A stretch of DNA of 64,000 nucleotides, taken from NCBI RefSeq assembly GCF_029937855.1, contig NZ_JAPYPC010000022.1:1-64000 (forward strand). The letters run 5' to 3'. The DNA is from Christiangramia sp. (GTDB taxonomy: Bacteria > Bacteroidota > Bacteroidia > Flavobacteriales > Flavobacteriaceae). Below, piece by piece: positions 53,332 through 62,464 of the stretch (position 1 is its first letter; each line of letters starts with the position of its first letter). The translations under genes were made by a program, and so were the position numbers. Under the pieces are notes generated by a model that made no database searches, had not been told where the DNA came from, and saw only the letters and a list, made by a program, of their open reading frames with translations.

Positions 53332-54449
53332 TTTACTTCAATCCATAGTAGTGGATGTTCACTTGCCTGCTGTCTTTTTTCCTTTAATGTTGGATACACC
53401 ACCCATTGCGAGGGAAAACCTGCCCAAATGCCCCTGCGATTAATTCCGGCACTTTGCACACGCTTAAACAATTTCGGAGACATAAGTATGTAATCTTGTT
53501 GTCGCATATTAATACCTTTTCGATAAGCACCCAATCGATGGTATTCGGTTTTAGATTTATCCATAGGGCTCTGAAAATTGGGATGGCGACAAAGATCTTT
53601 TAAATCGGTTTCCTGTAAAATAGGGGCCAGCGAATAGCAATAGGCAGGGGCATGAAAAGTGCCCATTACCAAGATATTTTCAATTCCTCTTTTACGAACA
53701 GCTTGGTATAATTCGGTGATTCTTTTACTTTGTTTCAAACGTTGTTCATCTGCCTTCTCCTTATCCTCATTAGCATCCTGCAATTGAGCAGACAAAATCC
53801 ACAACCGCTCCTTTCCCGGCAAAATGATTTCATATGAAAGGCAATTCCGTTTGAAAATCAACTCTCCATATTCATCCTTATCTTCGGTAAACAGGCAAAG
53901 ATTTTCTATTTTGTATCCTTTTTTTAGCAAAAGCCCCTGCTCTACTCCTTTGAGATCATTTCCCGGCACGACCACAATACTCTGATAATTTAAATTCGGG
54001 TATTCCGGCAATATCCTTTTATTTAGACGCATCAAACTCTCCCTATCTTCAATTTCCTGTAACAGAAGTATATCAGCCCTTGTCTCTGCAAGCAGTCGAG
54101 CTTTATGAACAATGGACATTGGATCAAGAGCTCTGTTCATCAGCTCCACCCATCCATTCCACCTATTTGCCGATGTGGCTTTTTCTGAAACCGGATACTC
54201 ATAACCTCGCGCATACACCGAAGCTCCTCGGCTACGTAAAAGGGCATATCTGTTATTGTCCATTTTATCAAAACTTAGAAGGAATGAGAGTTCCTGCATA
54301 CGATCCAGATCACTAGTATTTTTAAAACGTTTGTTTACTAATCGATCCATCTCCGAGATCCAATTCAGTACACACCGGTTTGTCGGTTTCTCCAGCAGAC
54401 TTCGGTGCCGGAAAAATAAATTCTGAATATTTAAAAATGCTATTTTCAT
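53328..54449 (-). CDS. Endonuclease/exonuclease/phosphatase-fold protein
   Basis: About 373 residues from the ATG at 54449, one base after the DnaC-like stop. Start MKIAFLNIQNLF matches the first strand of the EEP fold; the catalytic Glu is in DILLLQEIEDRESL; YILMSPKLF and EHPLLWIEV correspond to the late Tyr and His motifs. The usual GDFNA loop is GTFHAP, replacing the conserved Asp and Asn, so catalysis may be altered. Proteins like this accompany replication genes of Bacteroidota mobile elements. An upstream in-frame TTG (54482) is a less likely start. It is the last gene of the small HTH-Rep-DnaC operon. Confidence 0.72.
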   Translation of the reverse strand: MKIAFLNIQNLFFRHRSLLEKPTNRCVLNWISEMDRLVNKRFKNTSDLDRMQELSFLLSFDKMDNNRYALLRSRGASVYARGYEYPVSEKATSANRWNGWVELMNRALDPMSIVHKARLLAETRADILLLQEIEDRESLMRLNKRILPEYPNLNYQSIVVVPGNDLKGVEQGLLLKKGYKIENLCLFTEDKDEYGELIFKRNCLSYEIILPGKERLWILSAQLQDANEDKEKADEQRLKQSKRITELYQAVRKRGIENILVMGTFHAPAYCYSLAPILQETDLKDLCRHPNFQSPMDKSKTEYHRLGAYRKGINMRQQDYILMSPKLFKRVQSAGINRRGIWAGFPSQWVVYPTLKEKRQQASEHPLLWIEVN

Positions 54450-54450
54450 A

Positions 54451-55107
54451 CTATTTTCTTTTATCAATGCTATCGGGTTCAAAAGCCACTAAATTGAAAA
54501 GTTGCCGCATTCGGCTCCGCACCCTTGAGCCGTACTTTTCTTCCAGTTCTTCAGCATTTAGATTTGTGGTAACATGGGTTTTTACTTTATGTTCTAGAAA
54601 CAATTCGTACCGGGAAAGCATAATCTCACCTATCACATTACAATCCTTGCCATAATATTTTCCTAAAGGTTCTACCCCCATGTCATCAAAACACAGAAAA
54701 CTGTTACTCCCATAATCTTCAATGATTTTATATCCGATATGATTAAATCCGAAAACAATATTCCTACAGGGAATTACCTCATAGCTCCTTTGGTGCGGCA
54801 CCAGGTAGCGGAGTAGCTTCATCAGGCTGGTTTTACCACAACCTACAGGACCGCTTAACAGCAAGCCTTTATCCGGATTAAGCTTATATTTTCCGCAGTT
54901 CTTGGGATCACGGATGAAATAATTACAGAGCCGATGTATTAAGCCATGGTCTTCCGGGTAAATTCTGAACTGCTGTCCGAATAATAACTTGCCTTTCGCC
55001 TCCAGATATATCAGTATTTTTTTGAAATCATAGATCATTTCTTCACCGTTATAATTTCCCAGGCTGTATTCCATACCGCCTTCCTTGATTTTAGAGGGGT
55101 TGATCAT
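54451..55107 (-). CDS. DnaC/IstB-like P-loop ATPase
   Basis: 218 residues. AAA+ ATPase resembling helicase loaders: Walker A SGPVGCGKTSLMK (near 83-92), Walker B FLCFDDMGVEPLG, sensor 1 THVTTNLNAEELEEKYG and arginine-rich VRSRMRQLF. In mobile elements such proteins follow an initiator-type gene and help load a helicase for element replication. It overlaps the upstream gene by 17 bases. An IstB transposition role is unlikely since no IstA-like transposase is present. Confidence 0.85.
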   Translation of the reverse strand: MINPSKIKEGGMEYSLGNYNGEEMIYDFKKILIYLEAKGKLLFGQQFRIYPEDHGLIHRLCNYFIRDPKNCGKYKLNPDKGLLLSGPVGCGKTSLMKLLRYLVPHQRSYEVIPCRNIVFGFNHIGYKIIEDYGSNSFLCFDDMGVEPLGKYYGKDCNVIGEIMLSRYELFLEHKVKTHVTTNLNAEELEEKYGSRVRSRMRQLFNLVAFEPDSIDKRK

Positions 55108-55855
55108 ATCTCTTGATTTTTTTGGTTTTTAGATTATCTTGATATCCAACATCCTCCTCAACTGGTTTTTTAAAAGCACGTCCCATCCAGGATATAGCTA
55201 TAGCTTGCCAGTCCCGAATTTTCTGTCCGTTGCTCGTCTTCCAGTGCTGATCCTGGTAATACTCAAAAAATCTTTTTCCTTCATCAGCAGAAAAACCTTT
55301 TTCTTTAAAAAACTTTACAACAGCCTCCTTGCCATTTGGCAGTTTATTATTGTTTACCTGTTTATTACTGTTTAAGGGAGATACTGGAACTGGTTCAGTA
55401 CTTGTCTCCTCCTGGCCCACTACTTGTCCATTACTCATATCATGCTTATCCTCTACTTGATCGCTACTTGTACCAGTCTTGTTTTTAACTCCTCCAATAC
55501 TAGTATTAAACTCGTCTTCTAACTGTTCCAATCTTGGATCATAGTCTGCCCCATTGGGCAGGGTAGTTTTAAAAACGACCATGCTCACTTTACTGCTCTT
55601 ATATGGGTTCTTGGTAGGGAAATAATGAATGTAACCCCACTCATTGAGCTGAACCAGACAGCCATGATAACTGCTTTTTGAAGCTATTTTTGAAACCCGC
55701 ATGATATCGTTACGATTTATAAAAAATTCACTGGCGAACCGGCTAAAATTCCATTCCTGGAACAAGGCCATATATAAGCTGATATGGGTGGCATTGAGAC
55801 GGTCATCATCATAGAATTTTTCGTAGACTGCGTTAAGTAGTTTGATATAATTCAT
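55091..55855 (-). CDS. Replication-initiator-like winged-helix protein
   Basis: 254 residues. The N-terminal half (HISLYMALFQEWNFSRFASEFFINRNDIMRVSKIASKSSYHGCLVQLNEWGYIHYFP) reads like a winged-helix domain of plasmid or element replication proteins. A variable Gln/Asp/Asn-rich linker (about 120-170) follows, then a DnaD-like C-terminal segment (VVKFFKEKGFSADEGKRFFEYYQ...WQAIAISWMGRAFKKP). The combination is common before DnaC-like genes. It overlaps the next gene, forming a coupled HTH-Rep-DnaC operon. Confidence 0.68.
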   Translation of the reverse strand: MNYIKLLNAVYEKFYDDDRLNATHISLYMALFQEWNFSRFASEFFINRNDIMRVSKIASKSSYHGCLVQLNEWGYIHYFPTKNPYKSSKVSMVVFKTTLPNGADYDPRLEQLEDEFNTSIGGVKNKTGTSSDQVEDKHDMSNGQVVGQEETSTEPVPVSPLNSNKQVNNNKLPNGKEAVVKFFKEKGFSADEGKRFFEYYQDQHWKTSNGQKIRDWQAIAISWMGRAFKKPVEEDVGYQDNLKTKKIKRYDQPL

Positions 55856-55858
55856 CTT

Positions 55859-56140
55859 CTAAAAATTATTGTTGATCTTGTTATTGGTAAGTATCTCTTG
55901 AATATCCAAGGCATCGTAGTAGATAATCCCGCCCATCTTAGTAAATGGTAAAGTTCCATTCACCCGAAAATTCTGGAGAGTACCGGGTGAGATTTTAAGC
56001 ATTTCCATAACTTCGGTGGACTTTAGCCATTTTTTGGCTATGACTCCTTTTTGCTGCTTTTTGAACAATTCTTTAATTTCTGAAAGCAATTCTTTTTTGA
56101 AGGCTTTCAGGTCTTCGGTGGTAATAATACTTGCTGGCAT
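55859..56140 (-). CDS. Small helix-turn-helix protein (excisionase-like)
   Basis: 93 residues. A charged N-terminal helix precedes an HTH_17-type domain: KWLKSTEVMEMLKISPGTLQNFRVNGTLPFTKMGGIIYYDALDIQEIL. Such proteins in Bacteroidota conjugative elements resemble Xis/RDF factors or transcription regulators. First gene of the minus-strand operon, three bases before the Rep-like gene. A role in excision is possible but no integrase is visible. Confidence 0.78.
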   Translation of the reverse strand: MPASIITTEDLKAFKKELLSEIKELFKKQQKGVIAKKWLKSTEVMEMLKISPGTLQNFRVNGTLPFTKMGGIIYYDALDIQEILTNNKINNNF

Positions 56141-56654
56141 AATAAAACGTTTTTAAAAATCCCACCACAGGTGATACATTTTAAAGCAGTGGGATTTAAG
56201 TTGAATTGATTTTCGTTTTACAAATTTGCCATGGATTGGGGGTATTCTTTCCCAATACGGATCGGACTACGAAGAATTTTAACAATATAAAATTTGAAGG
56301 CAGATACTATGAAATAACATAGTAATCAACAGAGAAACCACGAAGAATTATCATTCAAAGGAAGGAGAACAGTATAATTGAAAAATCGTAGTCAGGTACG
56401 TATACCGAAAAAATAAGTTTTAGGAAAATTTGAAAAGAATAAGAAAGCAAGAATATAATAATTTTTTAAATCTGTTTAACAGATTACTATAATAATTTTA
56501 CTGTGGAATTTTTTACTTTTATTTTGTAATACTTTGGATTATTATAAAATAAATCGATCTTATATACCTACCTTAGAGCGATATATTATTTTTCTTCCTT
56601 TTAATTCCTAGCAAAAAATCGCCCCCCGGCTTTTTTATTTTTCGAAGTCAGTTA
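56141..56654. other. AT-rich region upstream of HTH gene
   Basis: No supported gene. It presumably contains the promoter of the HTH-Rep-DnaC operon. Confidence 0.4.
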
Positions 56655-56816
56655 TTGAAAATAATTCACCATAAAATAAGCTTTATAACTATTAATTATA
56701 AGCCTACTATTTCTTATCTTACTAAATTTTTTGGGAATGTTGATGATGTTTTAGGAGGTGGATTTGCAATTATCGCTGTTATAGTGTTGATTTTATTTTA
56801 TAAAACCTTCAAATAA
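56655..56816 (+). CDS. Possible small membrane protein (53 aa)
   Basis: A 53-codon frame beginning with TTG and ending in TAA at 56816. It encodes a basic N-terminus, then FFGNVDDVLGGGFAIIAVIVLILFYKTFK, with a Gly-rich turn and one membrane helix. Too short and weakly initiated for confidence; no family recognised. It would be on the opposite strand to the neighbouring genes. Confidence 0.3.
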   Translation: MKIIHHKISFITINYKPTISYLTKFFGNVDDVLGGGFAIIAVIVLILFYKTFK

Positions 56817-57007
56817 TGACTTCTTGCTTTTATTCCTATAAAATGAAATAATATTCATCGCTGGATTATTTCCTTCGCTATCTCCTAGGCCTGTAATAAT
56901 TTATATGGGTACGATAATAAAAACGCTTAAATTCACTTTTTCTGAAAATGGCATTTCTCAATTATTGGTCAACCCCATACTATGTTTTAAGAATTGTAAC
57001 ACCTTCT

Positions 57008-57184
57008 TTAAAAATCTATACAGGATTCCTTTTTCTCTTTCCGGCTTTTAAGAATTTCTAATTCTTTCATCTCCCTATCGATAGTTTCCTGATAGGTTTT
57101 ATTCTGCTTTAGCATTTTCCACCATAGAATAACTGCTATGATAACTACAATCGTCCCCACTATATAATATATCCATAATATCAT
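57008..57184 (-). CDS. Small single-pass membrane protein (58 aa)
   Basis: 58 codons from ATG (57184) to TAA. One N-terminal membrane helix (about 3-22: LWIYYIVGTIVVIIAVILWW) followed by a charged helical tail rich in Lys and Glu (YQETIDREMKELEILKSRKEKK) ending in SCIDF. The composition is that of a real small membrane protein rather than a chance frame. It lies upstream of the HTH gene and downstream of rteC on the same strand. No family recognised. Confidence 0.55.
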   Translation of the reverse strand: MILWIYYIVGTIVVIIAVILWWKMLKQNKTYQETIDREMKELEILKSRKEKKESCIDF

Positions 57185-57454
57185 GCCAATCCATTTTATT
57201 TCATCAAGGTGGATACCTCTTAAAGTTTCTTATTTTTTTCTTAAATATTCCAAGAGAACCTATTTTATGTTAAAAACAGAATAGTAAAAATAACCTAACC
57301 TGGGCATAAGTTTTAACTATATAAAACTAGTAATTAACACTTTACACAACTATAATTGAAAATCATAAGTCGTATATTCTCTAATCCTTCTTCGCATTTT
57401 CCTTCTATATAAAAAAATATATTCTAAGTTAGAACACCTCTAGAAGGTCAATAA

Positions 57455-58288
57455 TTAAACCTCATCATCACGAAGCATTTTCTGTTCCAACTGTTGGGAT
57501 AACTCGTTAAGATATTTAAGACGATTGCCTTTGCGAGCTTTGATTTCAGAATAAGTTTTATAAATATTATCGAGTTTGATATTGAAAAAATCCTCGAAAG
57601 AAGTGCCAATAGTTTGAAGATCTATAGCTCCATGGTTAAGGTCTCCAGTTGCATAAATGGCATAGATAAGTTCGACAAGGGCTGTTTTCGACCCAGACCA
57701 TAGCAATACCTTATGCTGTTTCTCGGAATACAGCGAGGCATTACCGGGCTGCAGTTCCTGCAAGCACTCCCGGATGTAATGGATGAAGCGATATAATGCC
57801 TGCACTTTAGCCCATAACATATCATGTGAGGTTGCAAATTCTGGGTACTGGTAATAATTTATCGTTGGGGTAAAGGGGAAGTTATCCCTAAAATTTCGGG
57901 AAAAAAACTGGTGGTCCAGGTAATTATGGTTTTGTTCCATATAATGTACAAAGTCATTATTCTGAGCAAAAAACTTATTGACCTTTTTAATCTCCTTTTC
58001 CAGAAAGCGTATTTTATGACATGCCCCTGCTTTTGGGATGGTAAGCTCACAGGTGCGTACCTCTGTAAAGTAAATAAGATAGCTCATGGGAAATGGTTTG
58101 ATATTTCTAAAAAAATCAATCTCCGAAGGAGTATCTTCAAAATCCTCTTTTTCTACCCTATATTGTAATTGTGAAAGCACCTCATTACATAAGCGAATTC
58201 CTGCCTCAGATTTTTTCAAATGGGAATCACCGGATTTGATAATCCGGTCCAGTTCTTCTGAAAATAAAGTCATTGCCTCCTCAAACAT
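57455..58288 (-). CDS. rteC: RteC-family regulator of conjugative element excision
   Basis: About 277 residues from ATG 58288 (an in-frame TTG at 58339 would add 17). RteC in CTnDOT activates excision genes under the RteA/RteB two-component system. Family features seen: an N-terminal helix FEEAMTLFSEELDRI, the central DFFRNIKPFPMSYLIYF block, and the C-terminal KVLLWSGSKTALVELIYAIYATGDLNHG helix-turn-helix-like block. It is the last clear element gene on this side, about 95 bases from the oxoamine synthase gene. No RteA/RteB pair adjoins it. Confidence 0.88.
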   Translation of the reverse strand: MFEEAMTLFSEELDRIIKSGDSHLKKSEAGIRLCNEVLSQLQYRVEKEDFEDTPSEIDFFRNIKPFPMSYLIYFTEVRTCELTIPKAGACHKIRFLEKEIKKVNKFFAQNNDFVHYMEQNHNYLDHQFFSRNFRDNFPFTPTINYYQYPEFATSHDMLWAKVQALYRFIHYIRECLQELQPGNASLYSEKQHKVLLWSGSKTALVELIYAIYATGDLNHGAIDLQTIGTSFEDFFNIKLDNIYKTYSEIKARKGNRLKYLNELSQQLEQKMLRDDEV

Positions 58289-58383
58289 TAGGTTAGTATT
58301 TATGGAAAACAGATAATAACGTTGCTGAGCGTTCTTCAATATCGCTTTAAGTTGTAGGGAATAATTATTTGGTTGGTTTTTTA

Positions 58384-60789
58384 TTAATCGTTTCTTAGCC
58401 AGTCAAGAGCTTCCAGGGCAAAGTTATCCCTGGTCTGCAAGTATGCGCATTTTTGTAAAACTTTAGCTCCTACTTTGCGCTTTTCAAAACCAGCGGTTAG
58501 TCCAAAATCAATTCTTGTGCTACCCAACTCCTTGGCTCTTAAAATGGTTTGGTATAAAAGCTGCCTGTATATATTGTACTCCCTGGAATATTTGTAATCC
58601 ATTCCCACAACCGCCGGTGTATATATATTGTTGGAATTTTTATAGCAAAACATAACTCCTACCAGGCTCCTATCTTCCTTTAGATACACCAGTATAAATT
58701 CCCATTGGAAAGACTCATTCATATGCTCAAATAACTCAAAGGGGTAATTAAAGGTGTTGAGTCCTAAATTATTCTCTTTTACGCCCAAATAAAGGTCATA
58801 GCATTTATCTAGTTCTCCTTTTGGTAATTCCCTATTAATACGGATTTGGAGCTTTTTAGTAAAGGCTTCAATATCTTTTCTGAAATGCTTTCTGGAACTC
58901 TTGCTTAATTGTTCCATATATTCTGACTGATCCTCCCAATTAAATTCTGTAAAGACTGCTGCTTCAGGCATGGCAATTTGAACAAAACCCTTATTATGGA
59001 GAAAATCTTTTATAGCCTTATTATGAGGATCGAAATCCCGGAGGATTAAATATTGTGGTTGTAATTTTTTTTCTAATTTTTCCACTTGTTGGAGTAGCAA
59101 ATTTAATGCTTCCTGCCAGTTCGTTTTTTCCTGACATAGGTATAAGTGTTCGCCTTCAGTAATCATGGAACCCATACATAAGCAAGAACTGGTATGGAGA
59201 TAAGGATTAATCTGCCTTTCTTTTTCCAGTTTCACAGAAACCGATTTGGGTGCCAGCATATCTTCTTTCCACAATCCGAAAGAAAAAAAGGTTGCTAAAA
59301 TGCACTTGCCTTTCGCATCCTTTACCAAATAATAAAAGAATTGATAATTATGTTCAGGCAAATTATTAGAAGTAAATACACTCTCTAAAGATTTAAGGCC
59401 CTCCCAATCATAAAAGCCATTTCCACCCACAGTTTCATTCCATAGTTTCGGATTAATCTGCTCTATTGAATCATAAGTCTCTACAGTAAGATTTGATTTA
59501 GAAGGATGTTTTTCCCGTAATTTATTGTGAGTCTTTCCAAATGCGAAGTTGACACGCTCTAAACTGGTATGGGTATCCTCAAGAGCTTTTGGAAAATTTT
59601 CTACAATAGCCTCCACAAGTCCTTTAATTTCTTCTTTCTCATTGCTTCGGGACACCGTGATTCGGAGTCCGGTGTTTTTAACTGGAACTGCTGGAAAAAT
59701 CCCTGTATTCACATAATAACCAGCCTTTATAAGTCGATTAACTAAATTAAAACCTGTTTCCGGCATACCTGCTCCTATATAGAATATGGGCGAATCATTA
59801 TCAAAAATTAAAGGGAGGTCGGTTTTTTTCAAACACTGATTGAAAAAAGCTATTCGCTCAAAAAGCTCCTCCTGCATTGTATAAATTTCATCACTCAAGT
59901 GAATTTTTGCCGAAGCTATGGCCGCCCCAACAGAACCAGGTTCCAACTGAACTGAAAATGTTAGTGGTCCTCCAAAATTTTTAATCCTCTGATGGATTTT
60001 CCTATCGTTGCAAACCATGACTGCTCCACTGGCACCAAATGTTTTGCTCAGCGTACCAAAAAGAATAACCCTGTCTGGCAACTCTTTTAAAACGCTCATA
60101 ACATATCCGCTACCGTGTTTGCCTTTCCAACTCATGCCATGTACATCATCAAAATAAATATGAAGCTGAGGGTACTTGTTGGATAACTGCATTAATTCTT
60201 CAATTGGTGCATAATCTCCATACATGGAATACATGCCATCAGCCATGTACCAAATCTTGTCACATTTAGATTGGAGCTTCCTAATTTTATCTTCCAGCAT
60301 TTCCAGGTTATTATGGCGAATCATTTCTACGGGAACTGAACGAAGCTTTAAAGGATTTACCGCACTCTGCACACTCCAATGGACCTGGTGGTCCAGTATA
60401 ACGCCATCACCATCATCCACCACCGAGGGGATGACGCCTAAATGGCCAAGCGTACTATTTTTTGTTATTACTACAGGGCTGCCATAAATATCATACATCA
60501 GGGATTCCAGTTCGGCATATAACGGATGAGAAACATAGGATTTCGAAAGAGGGAATTGAGTTCCATACGCCTCTATCGCTTTAATAGCTCCTTGTTTTAA
60601 TCGGTAATCCTGTTCCAGGCCTAAGTAACCGGTTGTACCAAAGTGAAAAAGCTTTTTTCCTTTGATTTGAATTTGCCTGCCATCAAAGTTCTCTCCTTCC
60701 GCATATAAGTGTAATGCTCCAGATTCTTTTGCATTGGTCATTACATCTATAACGGTGTTCAGTAAATTATTGTGTTTAATTTTTGCCAT
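58384..60789 (-). CDS. Alpha-oxoamine synthase fused to GNAT/FemAB-like acyltransferase
   Basis: 801 residues in two parts. Residues about 1-410 are a PLP-dependent fold-type I enzyme of the alpha-oxoamine synthase group (KBL/BioF/SPT-like): PLP Asp214 in IYFDDVHG, Schiff-base Lys249 in LFGTLSKTFGASGA, and a Gly-rich loop near 50-60. Such enzymes condense an amino acid with an acyl thioester. Residues about 430-800 look like a FemAB/BioF2-type acyltransferase (SRKHFRKDIEAF; YSREYNIYRQLLYQTILRAKELG; DFGLTAGFEKRKVGA). The fusion suggests two successive acyl transfers to one amino-lipid or signal product; substrates are unknown. The upstream region carries two copies of the 12-base motif shared with the DUF6520 gene. 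Confidence 0.85.
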   Translation of the reverse strand: MAKIKHNNLLNTVIDVMTNAKESGALHLYAEGENFDGRQIQIKGKKLFHFGTTGYLGLEQDYRLKQGAIKAIEAYGTQFPLSKSYVSHPLYAELESLMYDIYGSPVVITKNSTLGHLGVIPSVVDDGDGVILDHQVHWSVQSAVNPLKLRSVPVEMIRHNNLEMLEDKIRKLQSKCDKIWYMADGMYSMYGDYAPIEELMQLSNKYPQLHIYFDDVHGMSWKGKHGSGYVMSVLKELPDRVILFGTLSKTFGASGAVMVCNDRKIHQRIKNFGGPLTFSVQLEPGSVGAAIASAKIHLSDEIYTMQEELFERIAFFNQCLKKTDLPLIFDNDSPIFYIGAGMPETGFNLVNRLIKAGYYVNTGIFPAVPVKNTGLRITVSRSNEKEEIKGLVEAIVENFPKALEDTHTSLERVNFAFGKTHNKLREKHPSKSNLTVETYDSIEQINPKLWNETVGGNGFYDWEGLKSLESVFTSNNLPEHNYQFFYYLVKDAKGKCILATFFSFGLWKEDMLAPKSVSVKLEKERQINPYLHTSSCLCMGSMITEGEHLYLCQEKTNWQEALNLLLQQVEKLEKKLQPQYLILRDFDPHNKAIKDFLHNKGFVQIAMPEAAVFTEFNWEDQSEYMEQLSKSSRKHFRKDIEAFTKKLQIRINRELPKGELDKCYDLYLGVKENNLGLNTFNYPFELFEHMNESFQWEFILVYLKEDRSLVGVMFCYKNSNNIYTPAVVGMDYKYSREYNIYRQLLYQTILRAKELGSTRIDFGLTAGFEKRKVGAKVLQKCAYLQTRDNFALEALDWLRND

Positions 60790-60860
60790 TATTTCTTGTT
60801 TTAGCCTCTATGAAGCTAACAAAAGAATCTTTAAATCAGAGCTTTGAGGAATTATATGAC

Positions 60861-60892
60861 TTTTAAGGCAAAATGTAAACTTTAAAGGCAAA
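60861..60892 (+). promoter_or_regulatory. Tandem motif, probable AraC-regulator site
   Basis: TTTTAAGGCAAA (60861-60872) and TTTAAAGGCAAA (60881-60892) repeat with 20-base spacing in the 220-base divergent region between the oxoamine synthase and STAS-like genes. AraC proteins commonly bind such tandem half-sites. A third copy lies upstream of the DUF6520 gene (62348-62359). Confidence 0.6.
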
Positions 60893-61010
60893 TGGCTGTA
60901 AAATCTATTAGTTTAAGCTTATTTTCATTATACAGCTAATTAAAAGAAGGTTTTTACCTACAAATTGATAGATTTTATTTCATAACTTAGGATATGCAAT
61001 AGGACAACAG

Positions 61011-61379
61011 ATGATTAATGGTGAAGATTATGCGCACTTTTGGATAGAAGAGGGTATTCTGCACTTTGTTTACAAACCAAATACCGTAATAGATCTAAAT
61101 GCTGCCAAAGCGGTTGTAAAAACAAGGCTACGTTTTCAGAATGGCGTACCCTATCCTATTTTGTGCGATATTAGACTATTAAAAACTGCCAGTAAACCGG
61201 CAAGAGAATATCTTGCCGAAAAAGGTTGTTTTAATGCTCTTGCGGTCGCTTTTGTCATAGATAAAGCATACTCTGGCACTTTAATTAAGGCTTTTATAAA
61301 TATCAGTAACCCTTCAGTCCCTACCAAAGAGTTTACAACAATCCCCGAAGCATTGGGGTTCTTATATAAATATAATTAA
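61011..61379 (+). CDS. STAS-like small protein (DUF7793-like)
   Basis: 122 residues. Alternating strands and helices (FWIEEGILHFVYKPNTVIDLNAAKAVVKTRLRFQ; YPILCDIRLLKTASKPAREYLAEKG; VAFVIDKAYSGTLIKAFINI) resemble small SpoIIAA/STAS-fold proteins of Flavobacteriia, recently grouped as DUF7793. No catalytic residues are evident; a signalling or partner-binding role fits the fold. It sits 20 bases before the AraC regulator gene in a probable operon. Confidence 0.72.
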   Translation: MINGEDYAHFWIEEGILHFVYKPNTVIDLNAAKAVVKTRLRFQNGVPYPILCDIRLLKTASKPAREYLAEKGCFNALAVAFVIDKAYSGTLIKAFINISNPSVPTKEFTTIPEALGFLYKYN

Positions 61380-61399
61380 CTCTCGTAAATTTATATGTT

Positions 61400-62317
61400 A
61401 TGCATAGCGCTAAATCCCCTGGTAGGGTACAGGAAATCCTGAATTTTATTACAGAAATCACCTTAGGAAATTATACCTACACGCTTCCCTTAAGAAACCA
61501 AAAAACTGAACTCGAACAAATAGTTCTTTCCTTAAATACAATGGTAGAAGAAATAGATACTGCGGTGCATCAAATTAATCTTGAAAAGAGTAAGGAGGTA
61601 ATTGAAAATATTGTCTTCAACCTTGATCGCAATCTTCATATTATTTCTTATTCTGACAACGTTGGCGCAATTTTAAATTATTCAAAAGATGATTTGATAA
61701 ATAAACCTGTGAAATTAGCATTAAGTGAAGAAACAAAACTACCTGAAGATCTTTTTGACCTGCTAAAACATGCCATAGAAAAAAATCTTTCCTTTAAAGT
61801 CGAGTTTAGACACCAGAGTGGCTATTTATGGTCTGGTGACGGTTACCTGCACCAAATGGTTGCCAATGGGAAGAAAACCTATACGCTGTCCGTTTTCAAA
61901 GCCGTTTATCAAAATGATAAACTAAAGAAGGATTCTAAAAATCAGAAACCAGGCACTCAAAAATACCCAAGCGAATACCGTAGTTTATTGTTACGAGACC
62001 AACGTGCTTTAGTAAGAAAGCTCCATAAATACGTAATGCAAAGGCTGGATAGAAAATTACAAAAATTACCGGTAATTGCCGGAGAAGTTGGTGGGAGTGT
62101 AAGTAAAATAAAGGTGATTTTTAAGCGTGCATATGGCGATACAATTTATGCCTTTCACCTGCGCAAGCGATTGGAAAAAGCGTATACATTGATTAAAAGT
62201 TCCAGTACACCCATTAATGAGATTGCCGAAGAATGTGGTTTTAAAAGTTTTTCTCATTTCTCAAGATCCTTCAAAAAAGAGCACGGCATGACACCTTCAC
62301 AGGCCAGGAAATTCTGA
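61400..62317 (+). CDS. PAS-AraC transcriptional regulator
   Basis: 305 residues. N-terminal HAMP/coiled-coil-like stretch (about 10-70), a PAS-like domain (about 75-175: LDRNLHIISYSDNVGAILNY...FKVEFRHQSGYLWSGDGYLH), a linker, and an AraC double helix-turn-helix (about 210-305: SVSKIKVIFKRAYGDTIYAFHLRKRLEKAYTLIKSS; INEIAEECGFKSFSHFSRSFKKEHGMTP). Encoded just after the STAS-like gene. The motif TTTAAAGGCAAA, tandem upstream of its operon and single upstream of the next gene, is its likely binding site. Confidence 0.87.
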   Translation: MHSAKSPGRVQEILNFITEITLGNYTYTLPLRNQKTELEQIVLSLNTMVEEIDTAVHQINLEKSKEVIENIVFNLDRNLHIISYSDNVGAILNYSKDDLINKPVKLALSEETKLPEDLFDLLKHAIEKNLSFKVEFRHQSGYLWSGDGYLHQMVANGKKTYTLSVFKAVYQNDKLKKDSKNQKPGTQKYPSEYRSLLLRDQRALVRKLHKYVMQRLDRKLQKLPVIAGEVGGSVSKIKVIFKRAYGDTIYAFHLRKRLEKAYTLIKSSSTPINEIAEECGFKSFSHFSRSFKKEHGMTPSQARKF

Positions 62318-62347
62318 ATTAATATCTTTTGAGACCATTTAAAATTC

Positions 62348-62359
62348 TTTAAAGGCAAA
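62348..62359 (+). promoter_or_regulatory. Third copy of the AraC-site motif
   Basis: TTTAAAGGCAAA, identical to the copy at 60881-60892, 106 bases before the DUF6520 gene. It is followed by an inverted GCCTTT (62367-62372) that may be a second half-site. Confidence 0.55.
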
Positions 62360-62464
62360 TGAAAAAGCCTTTATATACGGAACTTTATATCAAATCTTAA
62401 TGCGCAGTAAGTAGGAGAAACCGAAAATCCTGTAAAGAGTAGGTCTTATTTAAAATTTAATATT

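Noticed and set aside
54451-55107. IstB of an IS21-type insertion sequence
   Set aside because: No IstA-like transposase or terminal inverted repeats are nearby, and the operon fits a replication module.
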